Positions 45,572 to 55,641 of a DNA stretch of 64,000 bases are shown here, in pieces; the first letter of the stretch is position 1, and every line of letters begins with the position of its first letter. This DNA comes from Rhodocyclaceae bacterium. GTDB taxonomy: Bacteria > Pseudomonadota > Gammaproteobacteria > Burkholderiales > Rhodocyclaceae. The translations under genes and the position numbers were made by a program. Under the pieces are notes generated by a model. The model worked only from the letters and a program-made list of their open reading frames with translations, did no database searches and was not told the DNA's origin. Location: assembly GCA_013388985.1 (NCBI GenBank), contig JACAEF010000011.1, positions 1 to 64,000 on the forward strand, written 5' to 3'.

Positions 45572-46042
45572 TCATTTCGTGACGCCGACGAACTTGTTGT
45601 CGACGAGCGGCTTGGCATCGACCTGCGGCACATGGCAGGTATCGCACTGGAAGCGGCTCATCTCGACCGCCGGGCTGCCATCCTTCTTCTTGAGCGTCTT
45701 CGAGAAGTGGCTCTGGCCGATCTTCGGCACTTTCTGGCCGCGCAGCTCGTCGGTGATGTGGCATTCGAGACAGGCGTTCTCCTCGACCGTGATCGGCAGA
45801 TATTTCTCGACACTGTGCGGCACCAGCGGCGGCTGACCGATGAAGGTGCGATCGATCAGGTGGGGCTGACCGACGCCCGGCACCTTGTCGGCATACTTCT
45901 TGATTTCCGGTGCGCGGTCGGGTGCCGTGACGTCGGCGCCACGCATCGGGGTCGGCCCGCTGGTGGATGCGCAGCCGATGAGCGAGGCCAGGAGCGCCGC
46001 GAGCGCGAAACCGGCAGTCTTACCTACGGTGGCGTTTCTCAT
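45572..46042 (-). CDS. napB: Periplasmic nitrate reductase dihaem cytochrome NapB
   Basis: 156-aa electron-transfer subunit that forms NapAB with the catalytic subunit. Haem sites are CLECH and CDTCH with the conserved PPLVPHSVE stretch before them. The N-terminus looks like a lipoprotein signal (ALLASLIGC), unusual for NapB. ATG 46042 has a strong GGAGG upstream. Confidence 0.94.
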   Translation of the reverse strand: MRNATVGKTAGFALAALLASLIGCASTSGPTPMRGADVTAPDRAPEIKKYADKVPGVGQPHLIDRTFIGQPPLVPHSVEKYLPITVEENACLECHITDELRGQKVPKIGQSHFSKTLKKKDGSPAVEMSRFQCDTCHVPQVDAKPLVDNKFVGVTK

Positions 46043-46075
46043 GATCGAATTCCTCCTAGAGGGACACAAAGCGTT

Positions 46076-46972
46076 TCATTTCGGTACGGGCGACACCTTG
46101 GCGACGGCCGTGGATTCCGCAGCGCCGAAGCGGGTGCCGAAGCGGAAGACGTCTTTCGAACAAACGTCGATGCAACGTCCGCAGTTGGTGCAGTTGGCTT
46201 CGAGAATGACCGGCGGCGCGCCGTCGATGCCCTTGAGCGCCGGCCGGATCACCTGCTGCTCCGGACAGACCGCGAAGCAGTCCATGCAGTCGTTGCAGGC
46301 CGCGCGCGCCGGCAGCTTGACGCGCAGCAGTCCGAACTTGCCGATCAGGCTGTAGAAGGCGCCGACCGGGCAGAGGTGGCCGCACCAGCCGTGACGCATC
46401 ACGAACAGATCGAACAGGAAGACCACGAGGATCACCGCCCAGGCGAAACCCATGCCGAAGATCAGCCCGCGATGCAGCATCGAGACGGGATTGACCATCT
46501 CCCAGGCGATCGTCCCGGTCGCCGCCGAGACCAGCAGCGTCATGGCGAGGATCCAGTAACGCGTCTGCCTCGATATGTGCGCGCTGCCTTTCAGGCCGAG
46601 CCGGCTGCGCAGCCAGGCGGCGAAATCCGTGACCAAATTCACCGGGCAGACCCAGCTGCAATACGTCCGGCCGCCGACCAGCAGATAGAACAGCACGACG
46701 ATCGTCACGCCGATCAGGCCGAGTCTTTCGGGCGTCTGCCCGCTCATCAGCGCCTGCAGCAGCAGATACGGATCGGTCAGCGGCAGGAAATCCAGCGTGT
46801 AGCTGGAATTGAGGTTGCCTTTCACGATCCACCAGCCGAACCACGGGCCGACGAGGAAGAGGAGCAGGATGCCGAGCTGCGAAGCGCGGCGCAGGATCAG
46901 CCACTTGTGCGCGGCGAGCCAACCCTTGGCCGCGACGGCTTCCGCCCCAGGACGCTGGGATGACGCGCTCAT
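46076..46972 (-). CDS. napH: Ferredoxin-type membrane protein NapH
   Basis: 298 aa, four membrane helices with the conserved [12 protein letters not shown] and [12 protein letters not shown] motifs near the membrane and two [4Fe-4S] motifs at the C-terminus ([24 protein letters not shown]). With NapG it forms a second quinol-oxidising route to NapA. ATGA overlap with napG. Confidence 0.94.
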   Translation of the reverse strand: MSASSQRPGAEAVAAKGWLAAHKWLILRRASQLGILLLFLVGPWFGWWIVKGNLNSSYTLDFLPLTDPYLLLQALMSGQTPERLGLIGVTIVVLFYLLVGGRTYCSWVCPVNLVTDFAAWLRSRLGLKGSAHISRQTRYWILAMTLLVSAATGTIAWEMVNPVSMLHRGLIFGMGFAWAVILVVFLFDLFVMRHGWCGHLCPVGAFYSLIGKFGLLRVKLPARAACNDCMDCFAVCPEQQVIRPALKGIDGAPPVILEANCTNCGRCIDVCSKDVFRFGTRFGAAESTAVAKVSPVPK

Positions 46973-47853
46973 AGCTTGTCTCCCTGCATGGCCTTGAAAG
47001 TCGGCGCCGGCGGCACGGCACCTCCCTCGCCCCCGGGCGCTGCGGGCGCCGCGGCGGGGGCGCCAGGCTCGGCTTGCAGGCCCTTGCCGCCGTAGTCATA
47101 GCGCATCCCCTCGGGCAGGTTGTACTGGTGCTCGAGATCCGGCGCGACCAGACTGCCGCCGGCCTTCTCCTTCTCGACCCAGCCGAGCCGGTAGTGCGCG
47201 GACAGGTGCCCTTTGGCGATGTAGATCGGCAGCACCTTGATCGCGGCGATTTCCGTCGGGCAGGCTTTCTCGCATTTGCCGCAGCCGGTACAGGCTTCGG
47301 AATGCACCGTGGGAATGAACATCGCATGCTTGCCGGTGCGCGTGTTCGCCATCGGCTCGAGCGTGATCGCCTTGTCGATCACCGGGCAGACGCGATAGCA
47401 GATGTCGCAGCGCAGGCCGAGGAAGTTCAGGCAGGTCTCGTGGTCGATCAGCACGGCCAGCCCCATGCGCGCCTTGGTGATGTCGGTCAAGCGGTGATCG
47501 AGCGCCCCGGTCGGGCAGGCTTTCACGCATGGGATGTCCTCGCACATCTCGCAGGGCGCCTGACGGGCGACGAAATAGGGCGTGCCGGTCGACATGGGCT
47601 CTTCCGGCTTGGCCAGATGCAGGATGTCGTAAGGGCAGTCGCGCACGCACATGCCGCAGCGGATGCAGGCAGCGGAAAACTCCTTCTCCGGCAAGGCGCC
47701 AGGCGGGCGGATGGCGGCAGGGGGCAGCGCGGTCGCATGCCGCGCGTAAAGTCCCAGCCCGAGCCCCAGCAGACCGACACCGCAGACCATGCGGGCGGTA
47801 TCGGCGAGGAACTGGCGGCGGGCCGAGCCTTTGGGTTTCGTATCTCGTTCCAT
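46969..47853 (-). CDS. napG: Ferredoxin-type protein NapG
   Basis: 294 aa. A Tat-type N-terminus ([21 protein letters not shown]) precedes four [4Fe-4S] motifs: [35 protein letters not shown] and [12 protein letters not shown]. The last 40 residues are an Ala/Pro/Gly-rich tail containing a family B repeat read as AVPPAPTF, so this tail is probably a recent addition. Confidence 0.94.
   Translation of the reverse strand: MERDTKPKGSARRQFLADTARMVCGVGLLGLGLGLYARHATALPPAAIRPPGALPEKEFSAACIRCGMCVRDCPYDILHLAKPEEPMSTGTPYFVARQAPCEMCEDIPCVKACPTGALDHRLTDITKARMGLAVLIDHETCLNFLGLRCDICYRVCPVIDKAITLEPMANTRTGKHAMFIPTVHSEACTGCGKCEKACPTEIAAIKVLPIYIAKGHLSAHYRLGWVEKEKAGGSLVAPDLEHQYNLPEGMRYDYGGKGLQAEPGAPAAAPAAPGGEGGAVPPAPTFKAMQGDKL
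46996..47022 (+). repeat. Family B repeat, in frame (antisense) at the napG C-terminus
   Basis: Opposite orientation to napG; read as AVPPAPTF near the stop codon. Core GGCGCCGGCGGCACGGCAC, the most diverged of the full-length copies. Confidence 0.75.
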
Positions 47854-47927
47854 GATCGCAGGGTGGGAAGCCTGCCCCCTGTCTTGCTTCCCGTCTCCAT
47901 GTCGTTACCTTACCAATCGTTCCCGGC

Positions 47928-50477
47928 TCAGACCTTCACCACCTTGGCGGCGCACTTCTTGTAGTCGGTCTCTTTCGAGATCGGACAGGTGGCGTCCAGG
48001 GTGAGCTTGTTGACCAGCCGCATCTCGTCGAAGAACGGGATGAAGATCAAGCCCTCCGGCGGCTTGTTGCGACCCTTGGTCTCGACGCGCAACTGGATTT
48101 CGCCGCGGCGGGTGGCAACCTTGACGACGTCGTGGCGTTTCAGGCCGCGCTTCTCGGCGTCCTTCGGATTCATGAACACTACCGCGTCCGGGAAGGCCCG
48201 GTAGAGCTCGGGCACGCGGCGCGTCATCGAGCCGGTATGCCAATGCTCGAGCACGCGGCCGGTGCACAGCCACAGATCGTATTCGTTGTCGGGCATCTCG
48301 GCGGCCGGCTGGTAGGGCAGGGCGAAGATCTTCGCCTTGCCGTCCGGATAGCCGTAGAAGCGCACGCCTTCGCCTTTCTTGACGTAAGGGTCGTAGCCTT
48401 CGCGGAAGCGCCACAGGGTTTCCTTGCCATCCACCACCGGCCAGCGCAGGCCGCGCACCTTGTGATAGGTATCGAACAAGGCGAGATCGTGGGCATGGCC
48501 GCGGCCGAACCCGGCATATTCCTCGAAGAGGCCTTTCTGGACATAGAAGCCGAAATGCTCGGTCTCGTCGTTCGTATAGCCGGCCCAGGCGTGCGCGTTC
48601 ACCTTCGCCGCCTCTTCTTTCGGGAACTTGTTGACCTGCCCGTTCAGATAGAGGATCTCATAGAGCGTCTTGCCTTTGTATTCGGGCATCTTGGCGATCA
48701 GGTCGGCCGGCCAGACGTCCTCGACCTTGAAGCGCTTCGAGAATTCCAGGTATTGCCACAGATCGGACCTCGCTTCGCCCGGGGCCTTGACCTGCTGACG
48801 CCAGAACTGGGTGCGCCGCTCGGCGTTGCCATAGGCGCCTTCCTTTTCCATCCACATCGCCGCCGGCAGGATCAGATCCGCCGACATCGCCGAGACGGTC
48901 GGATAGACGTCGGAAACGACCGTGAAGCATTTCGGATTGCGCCAGCCGGGATAGACCTCGCCATTGACGTTCGGGCCGGCCTGCATGTTGTTGGTGGTCG
49001 AGGTCCACAGGAAGCCGATCTTGCCATCCTTGGCCATGCGCGATTGCAGCACCGCATGGTAGCCGGGCACCGGATTGATCGTGCCCGCCGGCAGCTTCCA
49101 GATCTTCTCTGCGATCTCGCGGTGCTTCGGATTCATCACCACCATGTCGGCCGGCAAGCGATGCGAGAAGGTACCGACCTCGCGCGCCGTGCCGCAAGCC
49201 GAGGGCTGGCCGGTCAGTGAGAACGGCCCGTTGCCCGGCTCGGAAATCTTGCCGACCAAGAGATGCACGTTGTAGATCATGTTGTTGACCCAGGTGCCGC
49301 GCGTATGCTGGTTGAAGCCCATCGTCCAGTAGGAGGTAACCTTGGTCTTCGGATCGGCATAGGTCTTGGCGAGCTTCTCGAGCCGGTCTTTCGGCACCCC
49401 GGAAATCTCGTGCGCCTTGTCGAGCGTGTATTCGGAGACGAACTGGGCAAATTCCTCGAAAGTGATCGGCGAGTGGGCGTTCGGATCGCCCTTCGGCTTG
49501 CCGTCCGGACCGGGATAGCCGTTGTTGCCGGCCGCCTGCTCGAGCGGATGGTTCGGCCGCAGGCCATAGCCGATGTCGGTGACGCCCTTGAAGAAACCGA
49601 CGTGCTTGGCGACGAAATCCTTGTTGACCGCGTTGTTCTGGATGATGTAGTTGCAGATGTAGTTGAGGATCGCCAGATCGGACTGCGGCTTGAAGATCAG
49701 CTCGTTGTCGGCGATCTCGCAGGAGCGGTGCGAGAAGGTAGACAGCACGTGGATGCGCACGTGGTCGGCGGTCAGCCGCCGGTTGGTGATGCGCGTCCAC
49801 AGGATCGGATGCATCTCGGCCATGTTCGAGCCCCACAGCACGAAGGCATCGGCGTGCTCGGCGTCGTCATAGCAGCCCATCGGCTCGTCGATGCCGAAGG
49901 TGCGCATGAAGCCGGCCACCGCCGAGGCCATGCAGTGACGCGCGTTCGGATCGATGCTGTTGGAGCGGAAACCGGCCTTCATCAGCTTGACGGCCGCATA
50001 GCCTTCCCAGACCGTCCATTGCCCGGAGCCGAACATCGCCACGCCCTGCGGCCCCTGGTTCGGATCCTTGAGCGTCTGCTTGACCTTCTCGGCCATGATG
50101 TCGAAGGCCTGATCCCAGGAGATCGGCTGGAATTCGCCGTTCTTGTCGAACTTGCCGTCCTTCATGCGCAACAGCGGCTTGGTCAGACGGTCCTGGCCAT
50201 ACTGGATCTTGGCGAGGAAATAGCCCTTGATGCAGTTGAGGCCCTTGTTGACCGGCGCATCGGGATCGCCCTGGGTCGCGACGATGCGTCCGTCCTTAAC
50301 GCCGACCAGCACGCTGCAGCCGGTGCCGCAATAACGGCAGGCGCCCTTGTCCCAGCGGAGGCCGTCGTCGGCCTTGGCCTGGGCGAGCGCCTGGGCGCCC
50401 GGAATGGACATGCCCGCCACGCCGGCCGCGGCGGCGATCGCATTTGCCTTGATGAATTCACGCCGTGTCAGTTCCAT
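47928..50477 (-). CDS. napA: Periplasmic nitrate reductase catalytic subunit NapA
   Basis: 849-aa molybdopterin (bis-MGD) enzyme reducing nitrate to nitrite in the periplasm. Tat signal [18 protein letters not shown], [4Fe-4S] motif [13 protein letters not shown], and the Mo-ligand Cys in [13 protein letters not shown]. Full-length for the family. I start it at ATG 50477, which has GGAG at the right distance; ATG 50498 would put seven extra residues before the Tat motif and overlap napD. Confidence 0.97.
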   Translation of the reverse strand: MELTRREFIKANAIAAAAGVAGMSIPGAQALAQAKADDGLRWDKGACRYCGTGCSVLVGVKDGRIVATQGDPDAPVNKGLNCIKGYFLAKIQYGQDRLTKPLLRMKDGKFDKNGEFQPISWDQAFDIMAEKVKQTLKDPNQGPQGVAMFGSGQWTVWEGYAAVKLMKAGFRSNSIDPNARHCMASAVAGFMRTFGIDEPMGCYDDAEHADAFVLWGSNMAEMHPILWTRITNRRLTADHVRIHVLSTFSHRSCEIADNELIFKPQSDLAILNYICNYIIQNNAVNKDFVAKHVGFFKGVTDIGYGLRPNHPLEQAAGNNGYPGPDGKPKGDPNAHSPITFEEFAQFVSEYTLDKAHEISGVPKDRLEKLAKTYADPKTKVTSYWTMGFNQHTRGTWVNNMIYNVHLLVGKISEPGNGPFSLTGQPSACGTAREVGTFSHRLPADMVVMNPKHREIAEKIWKLPAGTINPVPGYHAVLQSRMAKDGKIGFLWTSTTNNMQAGPNVNGEVYPGWRNPKCFTVVSDVYPTVSAMSADLILPAAMWMEKEGAYGNAERRTQFWRQQVKAPGEARSDLWQYLEFSKRFKVEDVWPADLIAKMPEYKGKTLYEILYLNGQVNKFPKEEAAKVNAHAWAGYTNDETEHFGFYVQKGLFEEYAGFGRGHAHDLALFDTYHKVRGLRWPVVDGKETLWRFREGYDPYVKKGEGVRFYGYPDGKAKIFALPYQPAAEMPDNEYDLWLCTGRVLEHWHTGSMTRRVPELYRAFPDAVVFMNPKDAEKRGLKRHDVVKVATRRGEIQLRVETKGRNKPPEGLIFIPFFDEMRLVNKLTLDATCPISKETDYKKCAAKVVKV

Positions 50478-50494
50478 TGCCAATCTCCTTGTTT

Positions 50495-50785
50495 TCAAGC
50501 CAGTGCCGTGGCATCGCGCGGCGGCGACACCTCCACAGAAACGGGTGCTTCCGGATCATTCTCCTGCTGGTGATACACCATCGACGCCGACATCACGCCG
50601 TCGAGCAGATTGATGCTTTCGAAGAGTTCGATGGTCTCCCGGTCGCCCGCCGTTTCGATGGTGGCGATCATCTTGCCTTCGGCCGAGACGGCATGCACTT
50701 CGACACCGGGGAGGGTCTGCAATCGGGCGCGCACCGCGGCGACGCGCTCGGGATGCGGAATGACGATGATGCTCGAGATATTCAT
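50495..50785 (-). CDS. napD: NapA chaperone NapD
   Basis: 96-aa ferredoxin-fold protein that binds the NapA Tat signal and proofreads export. It has the typical [20 protein letters not shown] start and [18 protein letters not shown]. First gene of the operon, 17 bp before napA. Confidence 0.92.
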   Translation of the reverse strand: MNISSIIVIPHPERVAAVRARLQTLPGVEVHAVSAEGKMIATIETAGDRETIELFESINLLDGVMSASMVYHQQENDPEAPVSVEVSPPRDATALA

Positions 50786-50861
50786 GAGATGCGCCCTAAA
50801 GCCACAGAAAATTTGTGGGATCGAGTTGAGCGCATCCTAGGATGCCGGACTGCGAATTTGC

Positions 50862-50875
50862 TTGACAGGTGTCAA
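50862..50875. promoter_or_regulatory. FNR/DNR-type operator upstream of nap operon
   Basis: TTGACAGGTGTCAA is a perfect TTGAC-N4-GTCAA dyad centred about 83 bases before the napD start. A leftward -10-like TAGGAT at about 50832-50837 would place the site near -43, the class II activator position. It fits anaerobic activation by an FNR/DNR family protein. Confidence 0.65.
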
Positions 50876-50909
50876 GAAATTCGAATGTCGAGTCTGCCGC
50901 TCGGAAAAA

Positions 50910-51035
50910 AAGACACCCCCTCCGCTCCCTCACGGGGGGTCAAGCGGTTCGCTGCAATTGGAATGAAGGCGGCTACGCAGCGCGCAGGCCGCGGATCGCG
51001 CCTGCGGGCAAGGGAAGCCTGCAGGCCGCCGTATC
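50910..51035. repeat. Family D-like hairpin-rich DNA
   Basis: CCCTCACGGGGGGT and a GCCTGC-rich hairpin (about 50999-51026) resemble the block at 23154-23375. It lies between divergent napD and the end of the Pro/Lys-rich protein gene; no gene is seen. Confidence 0.45.
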
Positions 51036-51041
51036 TTTCCG

Positions 51042-51344
51042 CTAACGGCGCTTCGGCTTGGCCTTGCCAGCCGGCTTGAGCGGCTTTCTCGTCGGTTTGG
51101 GCTTTCCCGCCTTCATCAGGCCGGGTTTGTTCGCTACGGCAGGCGCTTGGGCTGCGGGCGGCGCAGGCGGAGGCGGCGGCAGGGCTGCCGTCGGCTGCAA
51201 CACCACCGGCTTTGGGGGGACGACGGGCTGCGGCTTATCCTCCGCGCGTGCGATCAGTGCCGAGCCGGCCAAGGCCGCCAGCAGGCAGAAACCGGCACCG
51301 CGCCGTCGCAGCCGCCCGTTTCGCGTTGCCTCAATTGACGTCAT
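51042..51344 (-). CDS. Exported Pro/Ala/Lys-rich protein of unknown function
   Basis: 100 aa. After a basic start there is a signal peptide (GAGFCLLAALAGSALIARA), then low-complexity sequence rich in Pro, Ala and Val, ending in a strongly basic Lys/Pro/Arg tail. No fold or motif is recognisable; it may bind nucleic acid or cell wall through the basic tail. The start overlaps the DUF3460 gene end by 14 bp. Compositional bias makes this a less certain gene. Confidence 0.55.
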   Translation of the reverse strand: MTSIEATRNGRLRRRGAGFCLLAALAGSALIARAEDKPQPVVPPKPVVLQPTAALPPPPPAPPAAQAPAVANKPGLMKAGKPKPTRKPLKPAGKAKPKRR

Positions 51345-51528
51345 AGTAGTAAGCCTTCTGCGGCTCGCGCATCGCGGCGCGGCGGGCCAGTTCCTCCGGG
51401 GTGAGATTGCCGCGATCCCACCACAGCGCGCGTCCCCGCTGTTGCTCGTCGATCTGCTCGGGGTGCTGCTGCAGCCATGCGCGCATGAATTTCGTGTATT
51501 CAGACTCGTAACCCTTGAGTTTCCCCAT
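51331..51528 (-). CDS. DUF3460 family protein
   Basis: 65-aa small soluble protein with the DUF3460 pattern YESEYTKFMRAWLQQHPE and ALWWDRG; a betaproteobacterial family of unknown function. ATG 51528 has GGAG upstream. It follows spoT by 14 bp. Confidence 0.85.
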   Translation of the reverse strand: MGKLKGYESEYTKFMRAWLQQHPEQIDEQQRGRALWWDRGNLTPEELARRAAMREPQKAYYYDVN

Positions 51529-51542
51529 GGTGTGCTCTCCTT

Positions 51543-53783
51543 TCAGTGGTCTTCCTTGACGCGGCTGATGCGGGTGACGATCGGCAGCCGCCGCAGGCTG
51601 CGCAGGATACGCGCCAAATGGGTGCGATCGCTCACCTGCAGCATGAAATAGAGCGCCGTCGTGCTGCCGCCGTCGGCATCCATGCGCACGTTGTTGATGT
51701 TGGTGTCGTGCTCGGCGATCACCGCGGCGATGCGCGCCAGCACGCCGGGCGCATTCTGCGCCACGACCTTGATCAGCACTTCGAACGGCCCTTTCGCCTG
51801 CGGGTCCCATTCGACATCCACCCACTCCTTGATGCCGCCCGGACCGCGCCCCGCCTTGTGGCTGCGCAGCGTCGGGCAGTCATGCGTATGCACGACCAAC
51901 CCCTGTCCCGCCCGGATCACGCCGACGATCGGATCGCCGGGGATCGGCCGGCAGCAGCGCGCGAGCTGCATCGCCATCCCCTGGCTGCCGGCGATGCGGA
52001 TCGGGCTTCTGCCTTGCGCGGCGCCACCCCCTGCGTGGCCGTCGATCAGGCGGCGCGCGACGATCGCCGGCAGCCGCTTGCCCAGGCCGATGTCGGCGAG
52101 CACTTCCTTTTGCGACTTGCCGGCGAAGGTGCGCAGGAAACGCTGCCAGGCAGCACTGCCGAGTTCTTCGAGGCGGTGACCGAAATTGGCCAGCGCCTGG
52201 GCGAGCAGGTGTTCGCCGAGCGCGGCGGATTCCTCGTGCTGCCGGGTCTTGAGGAAGTGACGGATCTGCGCGCGCGCCTTGCCGGTCTTGACGAACGCCA
52301 GCCAGTTCGGGTTCGGCGCCGCGTTCGGCGCGGTGATGATCTCGACGCGGTCGCCATTCCTGAGCTCGGTGCGCAACGGCAGGTGCTCGTGGTTGATCTT
52401 GCAGGCGACGCAGCGATGGCCGATGTCGGTATGCACCGCATAGGCGAAATCGACCGCGGTGGCGCCGCGCGGCAGCGAGAGGATCTTGCCGGCCGGCGTG
52501 AACACATACACTTCGTCGGGGAACAGGTCGACCTTGACGTGCTCGAGGAACTCGGCGGAATCATTGGTCGCGGTCTGCAGTTCGAGCAGCGATTGCAGCC
52601 ACTGATGCGTGGTGCGTTCGAGCTCGGAGAAGGATTCGACGTCCTTGTAAAGCCAGTGTGAAGCGACGCCCGACTCGGCGACGCGGTGCATGTCGCGTGT
52701 GCGGATCTGGATTTCGATCGGCGTGCCGAAGGGGCCGATCAGCGTCGTGTGCAGCGACTGGTAGCCGTTGGCCTTCGGGATCGCGATGTAGTCCTTGAAC
52801 TTGCCCGGCACCGGCTTGTAGAGGCCATGCAGCGCACCGAGCACGAGGTAGCAGGTCGGCACGTCGGCGACGACGATGCGAAAACCGTAGATGTCATGGA
52901 CCTGCGAGAAGGTCAGATGCTTTTCGCGCATCTTGCGGTAGATGCCATACAGATGCTTCTCGCGGCCCATCACTTCCGCTTCGATTCGGGCATCGACCAG
53001 GCGCTGCTTGATCGCGGCCATGATCTTCTCGACCACCTCGCGGCGGTTGCCGCGCGCCGCGCGCACCGCTTTCGCCAGCACGCGGTAGCGCAGTGGATGC
53101 AGGTGGCGGAAGGAAAGCTCCTGCAGCTCGCGGAACAGCATGTTGAGCCCGAGCCGGTTGGCGATCGGCGCGTAGATTTCCAGCGTCTCTTTCGCGATGC
53201 GGCGGCGCTTCTCGGGGCGCATCGCATCGAGCGTGCGCATGTTGTGCAGCCGGTCGGCGAGCTTGATCAGGATCACGCGCACGTCCTGCGCCATCGCCAG
53301 CAGCATCTTGCGGAAGTTCTCCGCCTGCGCCTCTTCGAAGGACTGGTGCTCGATGCGGTCGAGTTTCGAGACACCATCGACGAGTTCCGCAGTCACCTTG
53401 CCGAAATCCTGCGCGATCTGCGCCTTGGTGATCGCCGTGTCTTCCATCACGTCGTGCAGCAGCGCAGCCGCGAGGGCCTGGGGATCGAGATGCCAGTGCG
53501 CGAGCGTCTCGGCGACGGCGAGCGGATGGGAGATGTACGGATCGCCGCTGGAGCGGAACTGGCCGCGATGGGCGTTGGCCGAAAAGTGGTAAGCCGCCGC
53601 GACGTGGTCTACGTCCTCCGGCTTCAGATAGGCGTGGAGCTGACCGACGAAGCGCTCGAAATCCTCCGCCAGATCGATCGGCGGATGCATGTCGAGGGGG
53701 ATGATCGGCGGCTCGTCGACGGTCTGCGGCGGCGCGCTCGCCGCAGGCATGGCTTTGGAAGGGGACGACACGGCCGCCGGCAT
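51543..53783 (-). CDS. spoT: Bifunctional (p)ppGpp synthetase/hydrolase SpoT
   Basis: 746-aa stringent-response enzyme. Its hydrolase HD domain (ALLHDVMED and LADRLHNMRTL) is intact, so it can degrade (p)ppGpp. The synthetase domain follows (YGFRIVV, NGYQSLHTTL), then TGS (VYVFTPAGKILSLP), a helical region with RCCRPIPGD, and a C-terminal ACT domain. The N-terminal 35 residues are Pro/Ala-rich. The neighbours rpoZ and gmk match the E. coli gmk-rpoZ-spoT order. Confidence 0.95.
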   Translation of the reverse strand: MPAAVSSPSKAMPAASAPPQTVDEPPIIPLDMHPPIDLAEDFERFVGQLHAYLKPEDVDHVAAAYHFSANAHRGQFRSSGDPYISHPLAVAETLAHWHLDPQALAAALLHDVMEDTAITKAQIAQDFGKVTAELVDGVSKLDRIEHQSFEEAQAENFRKMLLAMAQDVRVILIKLADRLHNMRTLDAMRPEKRRRIAKETLEIYAPIANRLGLNMLFRELQELSFRHLHPLRYRVLAKAVRAARGNRREVVEKIMAAIKQRLVDARIEAEVMGREKHLYGIYRKMREKHLTFSQVHDIYGFRIVVADVPTCYLVLGALHGLYKPVPGKFKDYIAIPKANGYQSLHTTLIGPFGTPIEIQIRTRDMHRVAESGVASHWLYKDVESFSELERTTHQWLQSLLELQTATNDSAEFLEHVKVDLFPDEVYVFTPAGKILSLPRGATAVDFAYAVHTDIGHRCVACKINHEHLPLRTELRNGDRVEIITAPNAAPNPNWLAFVKTGKARAQIRHFLKTRQHEESAALGEHLLAQALANFGHRLEELGSAAWQRFLRTFAGKSQKEVLADIGLGKRLPAIVARRLIDGHAGGGAAQGRSPIRIAGSQGMAMQLARCCRPIPGDPIVGVIRAGQGLVVHTHDCPTLRSHKAGRGPGGIKEWVDVEWDPQAKGPFEVLIKVVAQNAPGVLARIAAVIAEHDTNINNVRMDADGGSTTALYFMLQVSDRTHLARILRSLRRLPIVTRISRVKEDH

Positions 53784-53803
53784 GCTGTCCCCCGCTTACA
53801 TGA

Positions 53804-54010
53804 TCAGACCTGGCTGCGGTGCAGGATTTCCGCGCCGTACTTGCCCTCGGCGAGCTCGCGCAGTGCGATCACCGTGGGCTTGTCCTTTTCCGGGTCGACG
53901 AGCGGCGTGCTGCCGGTGGCGATCTGACGGGCGCGCCAGGTGGCGGCGAGCGCCATCTCGAAACGGTTGGGAATGTTTTTCAGGCAATCTTCGGCAGTGA
54001 TACGGGCCAT
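53804..54010 (-). CDS. rpoZ: RNA polymerase omega subunit
   Basis: 68 aa, [20 protein letters not shown], the characteristic omega start, with [11 protein letters not shown] and [11 protein letters not shown]. Start ATG 54010. Between gmk and spoT. Confidence 0.95.
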   Translation of the reverse strand: MARITAEDCLKNIPNRFEMALAATWRARQIATGSTPLVDPEKDKPTVIALRELAEGKYGAEILHRSQV

Positions 54011-54026
54011 GCGCAATCCTTTGAAT

Positions 54027-54680
54027 TCAAAGCGATGAAAGAAAACGGAACACCTCGGGATGACGAAGCCGCTGCTGGCGGAACCGCAGGCGGGATGCCC
54101 GCACCGCAGCGACCAGATCCGCCAAGGCTTCATTTAAGTCTTTGTTGATTATAACAAAATCAAACTCGTCGACATGGCGCATCTCGCCCAGCGCGGCGGC
54201 CACGCGACGCTGGATCACCTCCTCGCTGTCCTGGCCGCGCGCGCGCAGACGCCGCTCCAGTTCGGCGATCGACGGCGGCAGGATGAAAATGCCGACCGCC
54301 CCGGGGATCAGCGCGCGCACCTGCTGGGCTCCCTGCCAGTCGATCTCCAGCAACGTGTCGCGGCCGGCGGCCAGCTCGCCGATCAGCCAGCTTTTCGAGG
54401 TGCCGTAAAAGTTGCCGTGCACTTCGGCCCATTCGAGGAAATCGCCGCGCTCGCGCATCGCGAGGAAGGTCTGGATGTCGACGAAATGGTAGTCATGGCC
54501 CTCGCGCTCGGCGGGGCGCGGCGCGCGCGTGGTGTAGGACACCGAATGGCGGATCGCCGGATCGCGCTCCATCAGCATCCGCACGAGCGTGGTCTTGCCG
54601 GCGCCCGAAGGCGCGGAAACGACGAACAGGGTGCCGGCGGTGGCTTCGAGGGAAGGAGTCTGAGTGGTGATCAGTGTCAT
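54027..54680 (-). CDS. gmk: Guanylate kinase
   Basis: 217 aa, GMP to GDP. P-loop [15 protein letters not shown]-binding [20 protein letters not shown] and [13 protein letters not shown]. The N-terminal 15 residues before the P-loop strand are a little longer than usual. A family B repeat separates it from yicC. Confidence 0.96.
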   Translation of the reverse strand: MTLITTQTPSLEATAGTLFVVSAPSGAGKTTLVRMLMERDPAIRHSVSYTTRAPRPAEREGHDYHFVDIQTFLAMRERGDFLEWAEVHGNFYGTSKSWLIGELAAGRDTLLEIDWQGAQQVRALIPGAVGIFILPPSIAELERRLRARGQDSEEVIQRRVAAALGEMRHVDEFDFVIINKDLNEALADLVAAVRASRLRFRQQRLRHPEVFRFLSSL

Positions 54681-54690
54681 GGTCGGAGGT

Positions 54691-54720
54691 AAAAAAATCG
54701 GCGCTGGCGGAACGGCACTA
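54691..54720 (+). repeat. Family B repeat between gmk and yicC
   Basis: Intergenic copy preceded by seven A (a T-run on the gmk strand). Its last bases form the yicC stop codon. Confidence 0.8.
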
Positions 54721-55587
54721 TTCGAGATTCTGCACCTGCTCGCGCATCTGTTCGATCAGCAGTTTCAATTCGAGGGCGACTTTGGTGACGGCGGCAGAGA
54801 CGGATTTCGACGCCAAGGTGTTGGCCTCACGGTTCAACTCCTGCATCAGGAAGTCGAGACGCTTGCCGACCGCGCCGCCTTGCTCGAGCACGCGCTCGAC
54901 TTCGTTCAAGTGCGTGACGAGGCGCGCGAGTTCCTCGGCGACGTCGATCTTGGCGGCGAACACGCCGATTTCCTGGCGGATGCGTTCTTCGTCGAGTGCG
55001 GCCACCGCCTCGCGCAGGCGGGTCGCGAGCCGCTCGGTGTAATCGGCGATCGCCGCCGGCACCAGCGGCTCGACCTTGGCCACTTCGGCACGCATGCGCG
55101 CGACATGGCCGCGCAGCACCTCGGCAAGGCGTCCGCCCTCGCGCGCGCGGCTTTCGAGGAACTCGGCCAGCACGGCTTCGAGCAAGGAAAAACATTCGGC
55201 CTGCAGACGTTCGGGGCCGATCGCCTCGCTGGCCAGCACGCCCGGCCAGCGCAGCACGTCGGCGACGGAGAGCGGTGCCGCGGCGGTGAGCACGCCGCGC
55301 ACCTCGGCTTCGAGCGCGGCGAGCTGGCGCACCAGCGCGAGATTGGGGATGAGCTGCGGCGTCGCGACGCTGTTGGGCTGCAAGTAAAGGCGACAATCGA
55401 CCTTGCCGCGGCCGATCGCGGCAGTCAGCCGCTCGCGCAACGGCATTTCGAGGAAGCGCAGCTCTTCGGCGCAACGGAAGTTGAGGTCGAGGAAACGGCC
55501 ATTGACGCTCTTCAATTCGAGCGCGAGCCGCACCGGACCGAGATCGCGGTCGAGGGCGGCATAGCCGGTCATGCTGTGGATGGTCAT
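54718..55587 (-). CDS. yicC: YicC family endoribonuclease
   Basis: 289 aa. IHSMTGYAALDRDLGPV and the C-terminal QELNREANTLASKS are the YicC/DUF1732 signatures; the E. coli protein is an RNase. The TAG stop lies in a family B repeat. ATG 55587 has AAGGA nine bases before it; the ATG three codons earlier lacks spacing. Confidence 0.92.
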   Translation of the reverse strand: MTIHSMTGYAALDRDLGPVRLALELKSVNGRFLDLNFRCAEELRFLEMPLRERLTAAIGRGKVDCRLYLQPNSVATPQLIPNLALVRQLAALEAEVRGVLTAAAPLSVADVLRWPGVLASEAIGPERLQAECFSLLEAVLAEFLESRAREGGRLAEVLRGHVARMRAEVAKVEPLVPAAIADYTERLATRLREAVAALDEERIRQEIGVFAAKIDVAEELARLVTHLNEVERVLEQGGAVGKRLDFLMQELNREANTLASKSVSAAVTKVALELKLLIEQMREQVQNLE

Positions 55588-55624
55588 GGTGTTCATTCCT
55601 TGGAGCAGGCGCATGATCTTACCG

Positions 55625-55641
55625 CGCTTTACAATGCGGCC
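55625..55641 (+). promoter_or_regulatory. Candidate -10 box for the kinase gene (possibly leaderless)
   Basis: TACAAT ends six bases before the ATG of the kinase, so transcription would begin at or near the start codon. No good -35 is seen. Confidence 0.3.
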
